Origin: a virus
Strand: one strand, 5' to 3'
DNA: 64,000 bases
IMG/VR virus record: IMGVR_UViG_3300036766_001014
Location: 16,841 to 80,840 of that record
Part shown: piece after piece, positions 21,993 through 29,900 of the stretch
How the letters are laid out: every line of letters starts with the position of its first letter
Position numbering within the stretch: position 1 is the stretch's first letter
Notes under the pieces: model-generated
What the model was told of the DNA's origin: nothing
Database searches by the model: none
What the model saw: only the letters and a program-made list of their open reading frames with translations
Made by a program: the position numbers and the translations under genes

Positions 21993-22301
21993 GTGGCAAA
22001 GGAACACATCAAGATGAAGATCACCGTGAGCTACTCCTCTATCGACCGGTGCTACAAGACTCGGTCATTCGCGACCCTCGCGGGCGCGCGCAAGTTCGCG
22101 CACCGGTGCGTGGGCGCGCACCCAGAAATGGGCGGCTACTACGCCGTGTCCGGAGACGGCATCGGCAAGATCACCGTGAGAGGGGACGCGAGCCTCAAGG
22201 ACTTGTTCCCGGAGCCCGCTGAGGACGACGGCCCGGCCTTGGGCAGCGACGAATCGAAGTACGACGATCGAGGCTGGCCCAAGTCGAACTCCTACCTGTG
22301 A
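21993..22301 (+). CDS. Small hypothetical protein, predicted leaderless (GTG)
   Basis: The 102-residue product starts at GTG 21993; an in-frame ATG at 22014 is an alternative. The N-terminal 60 residues look alpha/beta (KITVSYSSIDRCYKTRSFAT), and the tail is acidic. Unknown. Confidence 0.55.
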   Translation: MAKEHIKMKITVSYSSIDRCYKTRSFATLAGARKFAHRCVGAHPEMGGYYAVSGDGIGKITVRGDASLKDLFPEPAEDDGPALGSDESKYDDRGWPKSNSYL

Positions 22302-22334
22302 CGATGATGCTCAACCCGAAAGGAATCCAGAGCG

Positions 22335-22526
22335 ATGAAGATCAAGATTGAAATCGGCACCGGCAACGAGGCTTTCTCGGACGAGAATCTGTGTCCAGAG
22401 GTAGCACGCATCTTGCGCAAGCTCGCGGACAGCATCGAGCGCGACGGCAAGCTGGAGCCCGGCGATAGCAGTCGGCTCATGGATTTGAACGGCAACGCCG
22501 TTGGCTTTTCCAAGGTAACCCGGTAG
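22335..22526 (+). CDS. Small hypothetical protein
   Basis: The 63-residue product starts at ATG 22335 with AAAGGAA upstream. It is a compact beta-helix-beta layout (KIKIEIGTGNEAF, VARILRKLADSIE). Unknown; it lies in the operon starting at 21993. Confidence 0.55.
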   Translation: MKIKIEIGTGNEAFSDENLCPEVARILRKLADSIERDGKLEPGDSSRLMDLNGNAVGFSKVTR

Positions 22527-22558
22527 CTCGCTGACCCGCCCAGAGAAGGAACAGAGCA

Positions 22559-23173
22559 ATGATTTACGGAAACAAGTATGACCGCTCCATCGACATCGTC
22601 GAGATTGCCAAGCGCGTGCGCGCCGACGTCAAGACCGCAGTGGCCGAGGGCAGGCTGCCTGCTCCGTTCGCGGTCGGCGTGCGCGTCCAAAAGTATTCGG
22701 GCGGCCGAAGCTTGCACGTGACCATCAAGGACATGCCCGGCGACATCTTCAGTTTGGACTTCATCGCCTGGTATGTCGCCAATCCGCACGAACCCTTCCA
22801 CGACGCTCCGGCCAGGTACACGCCCGAGGCCAGGGCTGCGCTCGACTGCATCGAGGAGATTGTGGGCGCGTACAACCACGACGGTAGCGACATCTCGACC
22901 GACTACTTCAACGTCAACTTCTATGAGCACATTTCGTTTGACGAGGCGCTCGAACAATCCAGTCGAGGGCGCATCCTCGCCCGGATGGCCGAGGCCGCGT
23001 CGGCCGGTCCCGAGCCGACGGTCGAGCCCGAAAAGGTGGCCGTGGGCGCCGAGCGCCCTGGCATGAACTTCACCGTCGGCGACATCGAGATCACCACGAC
23101 GCTGCGCGATATCTACCCGAGCAACGTCATCCCGTTTCCGGTGGGCGGCCGACGTGGCATGGCCCGTCGCTAG
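22559..23173 (+). CDS. Phage/plasmid LPD29-like protein
   Basis: The 204-residue product follows GAAGGA. The N-terminal region (DIVEIAKRVRADVKTAVAEG, then VRVQKYSGGRSLHVTIKDMPG) and the YNHDGSDISTDYFNVNFYEH segment resemble the large-polyvalent-protein-associated domain 29, common in phages and conjugative elements. The function of that domain is unknown. The family name is from memory and should be checked by profile search. Confidence 0.55.
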   Translation: MIYGNKYDRSIDIVEIAKRVRADVKTAVAEGRLPAPFAVGVRVQKYSGGRSLHVTIKDMPGDIFSLDFIAWYVANPHEPFHDAPARYTPEARAALDCIEEIVGAYNHDGSDISTDYFNVNFYEHISFDEALEQSSRGRILARMAEAASAGPEPTVEPEKVAVGAERPGMNFTVGDIEITTTLRDIYPSNVIPFPVGGRRGMARR

Positions 23174-23177
23174 CCTC

Positions 23178-23206
23178 TTGACTAACGCAAGTCTCCCGCT
23201 TAGATT
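23178..23206 (+). promoter_or_regulatory. Promoter, variant of the TTGACAAAC family
   Basis: The -35 is TTGACT (23178-23183, TTGACTAAC), the spacer is 17 nt, and the -10 is TAGATT (23201-23206). The following gene has a Shine-Dalgarno, GGAAGGA (23213-23219), so it has a normal leader. Confidence 0.6.
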
Positions 23207-23228
23207 GTGCTCGGAAGGACAAGGCATC

Positions 23229-25265
23229 ATGACCGATTTTCACCACAAGTTGCTCTCTGGGTTGAATCCCGAGCAACGCGAAGTCGTGCTCCACGACAAG
23301 GGGCCGTTATTGGTGGTCGCCGTCGCCGGGGCAGGCAAGACTCACGCCCTGGTCAACCGGTGCGGCTACCTAGTGCGCGTGCGCGGGGCTGACCCGTCGC
23401 GCATCTTGGCGGTCACATTCTCCAAGGCGGGGGCCTCGGAGATGCAAGAGCGACTCGAATCGCTAATCGGCTCGTCCGGCGCGCGCATCGGCACGTTCCA
23501 TTCGCTCGGACTGGAGATCGTCTTCTCTGAGCGGCCCGAGATGAAAAGCTGGAAGATCGACGACTCCGACCGTTACCGGCTCTGCCTCAAGGACGCTGTC
23601 GGCTACAAGGAGATGGACTGGAAGGACCACGACATCACCATGCTCAGCTCGTTCGTCGGCCTGTGCAAGGCGAACCTGGCGCGGCCCGAGAGCGACGTGG
23701 CCAAGGCCATCGCCGAGGACATCTACAGGCGCGTGCGAAAGCCTTGCGCGCATCCAGGCATGAGCCTGCGGGCGTACGCGCGCGCGGAGGAGCTGCGTCG
23801 GGAACGGCTGCTGCTGACCTTCGACGACATGCTCGTCGAGTCGGTCGAGCTGCTGCGTGATAACGACGCCGTGCGCTCGCGCTGGGCCAGCCGGTACGAC
23901 TACGTGCTCCAAGACGAGGCGCAAGATCAAAACCTGGCGCAGCTCCTGATGGGCGAGCTGCTGGCCCAAGACCACAAGAACTACATGCTGGTCGGCGATC
24001 CAGCGCAATGCATTTACACCTGGCGCGGGGCCAAGCCGGAAAAGCTGCTGAACTTCGAGTCCGCCTGGGGCGCCAAGGTGGTGCGGATGGGTCGCAACTA
24101 TCGCTGCGGACAATCGATCATCGACGTGGCGAACGCCTCACTCGACTCGATGGACCCGACCACCAAGCTCGATATCAGGATGATTGCGGAGCGTCGCGAG
24201 GCGGGTAGCGATGACGTGGTCGAAGGCGAGGTGACCTGTCGTCAGTACACGACCATCGACGACGAGGGCTTCGGGATTGTCGATCAAATCCAAGCGCTGG
24301 TCGAAGACGGCCGCAAGCCCAAGGACTTCGTGGTGCTCTATCGCGTGAACGCGCAATCGAGGTCGCCCGAGGAGGCGCTGATCACGGCGCGCATTCCATA
24401 CCGTGTCATCGGCGGCGTGAGCTTCTACGAACGTAAGGAGGTCAAGAACCTCCTGGCTTACCTGCGACTGGCCAACGGCGGTGGCACTCTCGACGACGTC
24501 GGACGCTGCATCAACACGCCCTTCCGATATCTCGGCAAGGCATTCGTGGACAAGGTTCGCGAGGAGGCCGAGAAGCGCGCCGCGATGACCGGCCCAATCA
24601 ACTGGTCCGATGTCGTTCGCGTTGTCGCGGATCGCGCAGGCATGCAAAGTCGGCAACGGCAAAGCGCGCTCGGTTGGGCCGACATCCTCGATCGCATGCA
24701 CGCGCGGATCGCAAAGGGTGTGACCGCGACGCCTGGAACGCCCGCCTATGAGGAGTCGCTGCCCGCGGCCATCCTTGAACGAATCGTTCTCGAAACTAGG
24801 TACTCCGAGGCGCTGCTCAAAGAGGAGGGCGAGGAGAGCACCGAGAACAGCCGTGTGAGCAACGTGCGCGAGATGATTCGAGCGGCTGGCCGATTCAACT
24901 CGGCCGCCGACCTGCTCGACTACGTGGATGTCACCATCAAGGCCAGCAAGGCCAACTCGAAGGACAAGGACCCAAACCAAGTCACGCTGTGCACGCTGCA
25001 CCGCGCCAAGGGCCTGGAGTGGCCCGTCGTGTTCCTGGCTGGCGTCTCGGACCTCATCTTGCCGCACGGCAAGGCTGAGGAGCCCGAGGAGGAGCGTCGG
25101 CTCTACTACGTCGGCGTGACGCGCGCGCGCGACATCCTGCACGTGAGCTGCGTGAGAACCATCGCCTTCGGGAGCAAGCTCCGCGAAGTGGCCCCGAGCC
25201 CGTTCTTGGCCGAGTCCGGGTTGACCCCGGTTCCGGTGGGCGGAAAGGCCGCGATGGCAAGCTAG
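23229..25265 (+). CDS. UvrD/PcrA-like superfamily 1A DNA helicase
   Basis: The product has 678 residues from ATG 23229 and all SF1A motifs: Q motif GLNPEQREVV (11-20), Walker A VAVAGAGKTHAL, motif II YVLQDEAQDQN, motif III GDPAQCIYTWRGA, motif IV RNYRCGQSIIDVAN, motif V TLCTLHRAKGLEWPVVFLAG and motif VI RRLYYVGVTRARD. The enzyme moves 3' to 5' on DNA and serves repair, recombination or rolling-circle replication. The last role is notable given the HUH Rep at 17422. The length is typical. It is transcribed from its own promoter. Confidence 0.93.
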   Translation: MTDFHHKLLSGLNPEQREVVLHDKGPLLVVAVAGAGKTHALVNRCGYLVRVRGADPSRILAVTFSKAGASEMQERLESLIGSSGARIGTFHSLGLEIVFSERPEMKSWKIDDSDRYRLCLKDAVGYKEMDWKDHDITMLSSFVGLCKANLARPESDVAKAIAEDIYRRVRKPCAHPGMSLRAYARAEELRRERLLLTFDDMLVESVELLRDNDAVRSRWASRYDYVLQDEAQDQNLAQLLMGELLAQDHKNYMLVGDPAQCIYTWRGAKPEKLLNFESAWGAKVVRMGRNYRCGQSIIDVANASLDSMDPTTKLDIRMIAERREAGSDDVVEGEVTCRQYTTIDDEGFGIVDQIQALVEDGRKPKDFVVLYRVNAQSRSPEEALITARIPYRVIGGVSFYERKEVKNLLAYLRLANGGGTLDDVGRCINTPFRYLGKAFVDKVREEAEKRAAMTGPINWSDVVRVVADRAGMQSRQRQSALGWADILDRMHARIAKGVTATPGTPAYEESLPAAILERIVLETRYSEALLKEEGEESTENSRVSNVREMIRAAGRFNSAADLLDYVDVTIKASKANSKDKDPNQVTLCTLHRAKGLEWPVVFLAGVSDLILPHGKAEEPEEERRLYYVGVTRARDILHVSCVRTIAFGSKLREVAPSPFLAESGLTPVPVGGKAAMAS

Positions 25266-25272
25266 TAAGCGT

Positions 25273-25301
25273 GGCTTGTCCGCCCCCCCCCTGGACAAGC
25301 C
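25273..25301 (+). terminator. GC hairpin with C9 loop after the helicase
   Basis: GGCTTGTCC (25273-25281) pairs perfectly with GGACAAGCC (25293-25301) around a loop containing nine cytosines. It starts 8 nt after the helicase stop. There is no T-run, so it may protect the mRNA 3' end or act as a Rho-aided terminator. Confidence 0.4.
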
Positions 25302-25310
25302 GTGCTTCTG

Positions 25311-25388
25311 CCCGCTTCCCCGCCCATGTACGCCTGCCTTTCCTTCCAGTTTCGGTCAAGGCGTCATGCGGGGGAGCGGGGTCTTTTT
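25311..25388 (+). terminator. Possible intrinsic terminator with long loop
   Basis: CCCGCTTCCCCGC (25311-25323) pairs at 12 of 13 positions with GCGGGGGAGCGGG (25368-25380), followed by TCTTTTT (25382-25388). The 44-nt loop is long, but stem and T-run are strong. It would insulate the helicase from the GroES gene. Confidence 0.5.
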
Positions 25389-25441
25389 ACGTTGTCGTCC
25401 AGGCCCAGGCGATTAGGCTGCTCGGGCACAAGGAGAAGTCG

Positions 25442-25732
25442 ATGCAGATCAGACCGCTCGGAGATCGCGTGCTCGTGTCCAGGATCGAAGCTGAGTCGGT
25501 GACGACTGGCGGCCTCCTGGTGCCAGACAACGCCAAGGAGAAGAAGGATCGGGCGACTGTGATCGCCGTCGGCGACGGCCGCGTGATGGACGACGGCGCG
25601 GTGATACCGCTCGACGTCAGAGCCGGAGACCTGGTGCTATTCGGCAGGTACTGCGGCACCGAGGTAGAGGTGGACGGCAAGAAGCTGCTGATGATTGGCG
25701 AGGACGACGTGCTCGCGATTATCGAGCCCTGA
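25442..25732 (+). CDS. groES: GroES-type co-chaperonin
   Basis: The 96-residue product starts at ATG 25442, 3 nt after AAGGAGAAG. It shows MQIRPLGDRVLVSR, TTGGLLVPDNAKEK (the mobile loop and GG-hydrophobic motif), VIAVGDGRV, VRAGDLVLFGRYCGTEV and a DDVLAIIE end. It caps GroEL to fold proteins; phages carry their own version to fold large capsid proteins (T4 gp31 is a functional analogue). A second GroES-like gene lies at 35486. Confidence 0.9.
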   Translation: MQIRPLGDRVLVSRIEAESVTTGGLLVPDNAKEKKDRATVIAVGDGRVMDDGAVIPLDVRAGDLVLFGRYCGTEVEVDGKKLLMIGEDDVLAIIEP

Positions 25733-25799
25733 CCGGACGAAAAGTAGACACGGGCCGAGTCTGGGCCCTATGCTGACCACCAGCGGAGGGTCTTCCCCC

Positions 25800-26324
25800 A
25801 TGTCGGTCTCACCAATCACGACTTTCGGTGTCTTCAAGAGCTTGCTCACGCAGGCCGTGAACAACGACAGCACGCTGTCGAGCACGGTCAAGTCTTCGAT
25901 GCTGGCGAGGCTCAACGAGCTGCCGCGCGAGGTCGGCATCGCGCTCGACTTCTCGACGGTGGAGAGCGTGGCTGGCTTCGTGTCGGTGAGCCAGATCACG
26001 CGCTCGGTCGAGGTCGCCATCGGCGCGTCCGGCTCGAACCGGGCGACCTGGGGACTACTGAGCTTCGGGGTGCCGCTGACCATCGGCGGCATGAAGACGG
26101 CTGCCGGGTTCTTCGCTGGCAACACTGGCGCGAGCGCCAACTCGCCGGTGGCCATCGCCGACGTGGCCCTGGAGTACCGTCTGTCAGCGACCGACTCCTG
26201 GAAGTCGTTCGACCGCAACACCGTGCTGTATGGCGTGACCGCGATTCAGTTCGCGGCGACCATTGCCGATCAGGTGGCGGCAGTCGCGTTGCCGGGGCTG
26301 CACCTGGGTGCCGTTCAGGAGTAG
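25800..26324 (+). CDS. Hypothetical virion-like protein
   Basis: The 174-residue product starts at ATG 25800 with GGAGGG upstream; ATG 25770 would add 10 residues. The region from 60 onwards (VAGFVSVSQITRSVEVAIGAS, LLSFGVPLTIGGMKTAAGF) is rich in Ala, Gly, Ser and Thr and lacks cysteine, like phage structural or secreted proteins. A possible promoter (TAGACA 25745, CTATGC 25768) lies upstream. Confidence 0.5.
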   Translation: MSVSPITTFGVFKSLLTQAVNNDSTLSSTVKSSMLARLNELPREVGIALDFSTVESVAGFVSVSQITRSVEVAIGASGSNRATWGLLSFGVPLTIGGMKTAAGFFAGNTGASANSPVAIADVALEYRLSATDSWKSFDRNTVLYGVTAIQFAATIADQVAAVALPGLHLGAVQE

Positions 26325-26347
26325 ACCGCGAGACATCGGGGACTGAT

Positions 26348-27349
26348 TTGGGGCGCTGGCTGAGGCGATGGTGGTGGTTGCTGTGGCTGGTCGTATGTGC
26401 CAGCTGCATGCGCCGCGAGGCCATGGCTCCACATGCCGACCACGGCGTTGCCGACGCCGATCGTGTGGAGCATCCAGCGAAAGCGGGACCCGTGGACGAT
26501 CGCCTTGACCTGGACAGGGCAGTCGTTGAGAGAGAGATGTCAGGGGCGGAGTCTTCGGCGATCGAGGGCACCGGAAACCTCGGCTCCGGCCACGGGCGTA
26601 TGGGTGGCGGATCCGAGGGCTCCGGTTTCGGCGCAGGCCACGGGCGCCTCGGTGGCTCCGAGGGTCTCGGCCTCGGTCACCGGCCCACGCCGCCAACCAC
26701 GGGGCTCGGTGCGCCCGCCGACCACGCCGCTGAAGACCCGGTCGAGAACCCATCGGCCACGCCGACGACCGCGGACCCGCTGGCAACGGTTCAGTCTGTC
26801 GTGGACAAGTTCGGCTCGGCGAACATTGCGTTCAATCCGCCGAAGTCGATGATCATGGGGGACAAGAAGCTGGTCGAGCTGCTGCTATCACCGGCGGAAA
26901 CCCAGGCTGCGCTACGGTCCGGGCTGCCAGCCGAGGACCAGGGCTCGGCCGAAACGGCTGCGGTCCAGGTTGCTCCACGCATGGAGGCGAGACTTACCGG
27001 TCTCGGCTTTGCGGTCGAGAGCCTGTCTCCGCCCGAGCAGGCTGTGGGCAAGTCGCAGCGCGCGCGTTGGTCGTGGCTCGTGGCGCCGACGGCGGAAGGA
27101 ATCCAGTTCCTGCACCTGTCGCTGTCCGCTCGGATTAGCGTCGAGGGGCACGATACCCCGTTCGTGGTCAGGACATTCGACCGGGAAATCGCGGTGAAGG
27201 TGACGACGATGCAGCGGCTACAGACGCTGATCTCGGAGCACGGTGGCTGGGCTTGGGGCGCAATCGGCGTCCCGGTGTTTGGCTATCTATTGGAGCGGTA
27301 CAGAAAGCGCCGCAAGCAACAAGGAAAGGTAGAGAGTGATCATGGGTAA
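26348..27349 (+). CDS. Predicted lipoprotein or signal-anchored protein with C-terminal membrane helix
   Basis: The product has 333 residues from TTG 26348, the only start that keeps the signal. WWWLLWLVVCASC (9-21) is a signal peptide with a lipobox-like end. A Gly/Ser/His repeat region follows (HGRMGGGSEGSGFG, HGRLGGSEGLGLG). Residues 210-310 form a beta-rich domain (MEARLTGLGFAVESLSP, RTFDREIAVKV). A single helix near the end (WGAIGVPVFGYLL) is followed by RYRKRRKQQ. A lipid-anchored N-terminus with a C-terminal membrane helix is the plan of a unimolecular spanin, though this protein is much longer. Confidence 0.5.
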   Translation: MGRWLRRWWWLLWLVVCASCMRREAMAPHADHGVADADRVEHPAKAGPVDDRLDLDRAVVEREMSGAESSAIEGTGNLGSGHGRMGGGSEGSGFGAGHGRLGGSEGLGLGHRPTPPTTGLGAPADHAAEDPVENPSATPTTADPLATVQSVVDKFGSANIAFNPPKSMIMGDKKLVELLLSPAETQAALRSGLPAEDQGSAETAAVQVAPRMEARLTGLGFAVESLSPPEQAVGKSQRARWSWLVAPTAEGIQFLHLSLSARISVEGHDTPFVVRTFDREIAVKVTTMQRLQTLISEHGGWAWGAIGVPVFGYLLERYRKRRKQQGKVESDHG

Positions 27350-27752
27350 GAGGCTGTTCGTAGGAAACCTGGCATGGGGAACAACCGATCAAGACTTGGT
27401 TGATTTCTTCGGCGCCGGGACGGTGAGCGCGAAGGTCATCATGGACCGCGAGTCCGGTCGCTCGCGCGGATTCGCCTTCGTCGAGGCGGAGTCTGATGCG
27501 GACGCCGAGCGCATCATGCACACGTTCGCCGGAGCCGATCTCCAGGGGCGCGAGCTGCGCATCAACGAGGCCGAGGAGCGGACGAGGTCGGATAGTCGGC
27601 CACGCTCAAGCGCCGGTGGCGGCGGCGGTTACAGCGGCGGCGGCCATGGCGGCGGCGGGCGTTATGCGCCTTCAGCAGCTCCGCCAGAGGTGCGACACGG
27701 CAAAGGCTCGCGGCGCCGCGGCCGAGGCGATCACGACGGCGACAGTTGGTAG
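27342..27752 (+). CDS. RRM RNA-binding protein with Gly-rich tail
   Basis: The 136-residue product starts at ATG 27342, overlapping the upstream gene by 8 nt. RNP2 is LFVGNL (5-10) and RNP1 is SRGFAFVE (41-48), with the normal RRM spacing. The tail is GGGGGYSGGGHGGGGRY and then Arg/Lys-rich. This matches the cyanobacterial/proteobacterial Rbp family of small RNA chaperones. Aromatic residues of RNP1 are present, so RNA binding is expected. Confidence 0.9.
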   Translation: MGKRLFVGNLAWGTTDQDLVDFFGAGTVSAKVIMDRESGRSRGFAFVEAESDADAERIMHTFAGADLQGRELRINEAEERTRSDSRPRSSAGGGGGYSGGGHGGGGRYAPSAAPPEVRHGKGSRRRGRGDHDGDSW

Positions 27753-27757
27753 GTCGC

Positions 27758-27786
27758 TTGCCAAACCGATGCAGTCGTATTACTAC
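27758..27786 (+). promoter_or_regulatory. Possible promoter, TTGCCAAAC variant
   Basis: TTGCCA (27758-27763) differs by one base from the family -35 and is followed by AAC. The spacer is 17 nt and the -10 is TACTAC (27781-27786). It overlaps a 15-codon reading frame starting at ATG 27769 that ends just before the methyltransferase start. Confidence 0.4.
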
Positions 27787-27816
27787 AGCATGCGCATCGG
27801 AGTTTCGGGAGGCTGA

Positions 27817-28428
27817 ATGGCGTACACGGACAAGCAGGTCGAGTTCCTCCCAACGTCGGCGTGGGCCGTGCTGCGTTTCCTCGAAGAAGTAAATCTGCCA
27901 GGTGGTCGCTGGCTGGAGCCGTGCGTGGGCGGCGGCTCGATCATCAAGGCGGTCAACAGTGTTCGCGACGACATCGAATGGGTGACGGTGGACATCAAGA
28001 GTCGCCCTGAGTTTCCGGCGCAGCATGTTGGCGACTACACGAAGCTCTACCGGGAGCTTGGGGCTTTCGACGTGGCGATCTTCAATCCGCCATTCAGCAG
28101 GGCGCTGGAGTTCGTGCAGTGCGCTGTTCGGCAGGCTCGACACGTGTGCATGTTCCAGCGCCTCAACTGGATCGCCAATGGCACTCGCGCCCAGTGGCTC
28201 AGGCCGAGGATGCCGGGGCTACACATACTGCCCAATCGCCCAGGTCACTTTGCCGAAAAGGGCAGCACGGACATGCAGGAGTACGCCTGGTTTTTGTGGC
28301 CTCGCCAGTACGACGAGGTTCGGATCCTGTCAAACACCAGCAGCGCCACGCGCAAGCAAGATCGACTGCTTGCGACGGCAGGGCAGGACTTGGCCGATCG
28401 ACAGATGGCGCTGTTCCCCGATCTGTGA
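27817..28428 (+). CDS. DNA N6-adenine methyltransferase-like protein
   Basis: The 203-residue product starts at ATG 27817 after GGGAGG. Motif I is EPCVGGGSIIKAV (34-46) and motif IV is the catalytic FNPPF (89-93), both typical of adenine-specific DNA methyltransferases; VTVDIK is the motif II acidic strand. The small size and lack of a clear target-recognition domain suggest a solitary phage enzyme that protects DNA from restriction. It is coupled to the next gene (TGATG). Confidence 0.75.
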   Translation: MAYTDKQVEFLPTSAWAVLRFLEEVNLPGGRWLEPCVGGGSIIKAVNSVRDDIEWVTVDIKSRPEFPAQHVGDYTKLYRELGAFDVAIFNPPFSRALEFVQCAVRQARHVCMFQRLNWIANGTRAQWLRPRMPGLHILPNRPGHFAEKGSTDMQEYAWFLWPRQYDEVRILSNTSSATRKQDRLLATAGQDLADRQMALFPDL

Positions 28429-28751
28429 TGAACCCCGGAATCACAAAGACAGTTGCGCTGCTGAACGCGCACGGGTTCGACACCTGTGACTCGGGCGATG
28501 GGGAGACGCACGATTACTCATGCGATCGCGAGCGCGGGTACGTGGTCGTGCGCCTGCGCTCGGACCAGCCGCTGGAGGCGTCTGCGGATAGCGTTGCGGC
28601 GCTACTGAAGGCGCACGGAGCGCCAGTCGGCGAGCCAGTCAGCGACTCTGGCGGTGTCATCATCCAGGCCAACTACTGCCCGCACGACGGGATTCGCCTC
28701 ATAGACGTGGAAGGAATACACGATCGGATGCTCACGACGCCGCCTGCTTGA
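28428..28751 (+). CDS. Hypothetical protein
   Basis: The 107-residue product starts at ATG 28428, sharing bases with the previous stop. The pattern TKTVALLNAHGFDTCDSGDGE and VAALLKAHGAPVG is alpha/beta and seems to contain two related helix segments (NAHG, KAHG). Unknown. Confidence 0.55.
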   Translation: MNPGITKTVALLNAHGFDTCDSGDGETHDYSCDRERGYVVVRLRSDQPLEASADSVAALLKAHGAPVGEPVSDSGGVIIQANYCPHDGIRLIDVEGIHDRMLTTPPA

Positions 28752-28777
28752 CAAACCGTATCTACGTCATGGATAAT
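28748..28777 (+). promoter_or_regulatory. Promoter, TTGACAAAC family, leaderless
   Basis: The -35 is TTGACA (28748-28753). The -10 is GATAAT (28772-28777) with an 18-nt spacer, the best -10 of the set. The ATG at 28786 is 8 nt after the -10. CTAC and GTAG flank the -10 region as a short dyad. The -35 overlaps the stop of the upstream gene. Confidence 0.7.
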
Positions 28778-28785
28778 GTCGGTAG

Positions 28786-29340
28786 ATGGACAACTCAAAC
28801 GCAAAAATCCTAGATGCAGCAGGCTTTGCGGCCGAGAAGCATGAGGGTCAATTCCGAAAGAATGCCGCCGGTAAGAAGGTTCCGTACATTGTTCACCCGC
28901 TGCGTGTAGCGGCCAGCCTCGCGCGCGCGGGCGCTCACGAGGATGTGATCGTTGCGGCCATCCTGCACGACACGTTGGAGGACACGGACACGACGCGCGC
29001 GGAGCTGATCGACCGGTTCGGGCGGTGGGTTGCGGACACGGTTTTAGAGGTGACTGACGACAAGATGTTGTCCAAGGACGAGAACAGAAATCGCCAAGTC
29101 GCCAAGGCTCCATACATGTCTGATGGAGCCAAGCTGATCAAGGTCGCGGACAAGGCCGACAACGTGATGAGCATAGTCGAGTCGCCTCCGAGATGGAGCG
29201 ACGAGAAAAAACTCCTGTATGTCGAGAGCGCGACTCGCGTAGTAATCGCGCTCGGGCTCGGGTTCGAGCACGCGGAGCTTGTGGGGAGATTCTGGTCTGC
29301 CGTAAGCGTGACCAGGGCGTCGATCGCCGCGGCCGCGTAA
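28786..29340 (+). CDS. HD-domain hydrolase, MESH1/SpoT-like
   Basis: The 184-residue product starts at ATG 28786. AEKHEGQFRK (16-25), PYIVHPLRVA (33-42), LHDTLEDT (60-67, the HD pair), EVTDDK and KLIKVADKADN (116-126) follow the order in RelA/SpoT HD domains and the small hydrolase MESH1. These enzymes remove pyrophosphate from (p)ppGpp using Mn; MESH1 also hydrolyses NADPH. No synthetase domain is attached. A phage copy could lower alarmone levels during infection. The transcript is predicted leaderless. Confidence 0.85.
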   Translation: MDNSNAKILDAAGFAAEKHEGQFRKNAAGKKVPYIVHPLRVAASLARAGAHEDVIVAAILHDTLEDTDTTRAELIDRFGRWVADTVLEVTDDKMLSKDENRNRQVAKAPYMSDGAKLIKVADKADNVMSIVESPPRWSDEKKLLYVESATRVVIALGLGFEHAELVGRFWSAVSVTRASIAAAA

Positions 29341-29378
29341 CTCCAAAGATGCCTGCTTCTACGGACAGCGGCAGGACA

Positions 29379-29900
29379 ATGGCAAGGTCGGCAGTCGCCG
29401 CGCTCTGCTTTGTCTCCTGGGTCTCTCTCGCGCTGGCGCAGTCTCCTGTCGCCGACGACTCGCGCAGCGAGTTGCTTCGAGTCCTGGTGGCCGAGTCTCG
29501 CTGGAACACGCCGCGCTCACATGCCGCGATGCTTCACGTTCTGCGTAGGTTCGCGGTCAGGCGTGGCGTGACAGCGGCGCAGGCCGCAGACAGGCTCGTG
29601 TGGGCATACAGTAACGCTCAATCGGATCACCCCTGGATCCGCTACCTCAATGGATCATGTGAACGACCTGACTACTACAAAGGCACATGGCCGAAGGACA
29701 AGTGCTTGAGAGTGGTTGATTTCATTGACTCATTCGAGTCTGGGAGGGTTGCAGATCCTTGCGCGGGCCAAGCAAGCGGGTGGCGTTCGCCAAGAAGCCA
29801 GGCTCTGCGCTACGCTTTGCGCCACGGGTTTCTGCGCGTGAAGTGCCGAGGGGGCACCTCGCTCGCCTTTGTGAAGGAGAAAAAGCATGGACGACAGTGA
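29379..29900 (+). CDS. Secreted hypothetical protein
   Basis: The 173-residue product starts at ATG 29379 (GCAGGA upstream); ATG 29349 is an alternative. Residues 1-21 form a signal peptide ending ALAQ. The mature part (LLRVLVAESRWNTPRSHAAML, HVLRRFAVRRG, and WAYSNAQSDHPWIRYL) resembles secreted phage or bacterial proteins of unknown role, with loose similarity to cell-wall hydrolases. The last 14 nt overlap the next gene. A lysis role is only a guess. Confidence 0.55.
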   Translation: MARSAVAALCFVSWVSLALAQSPVADDSRSELLRVLVAESRWNTPRSHAAMLHVLRRFAVRRGVTAAQAADRLVWAYSNAQSDHPWIRYLNGSCERPDYYKGTWPKDKCLRVVDFIDSFESGRVADPCAGQASGWRSPRSQALRYALRHGFLRVKCRGGTSLAFVKEKKHGRQ

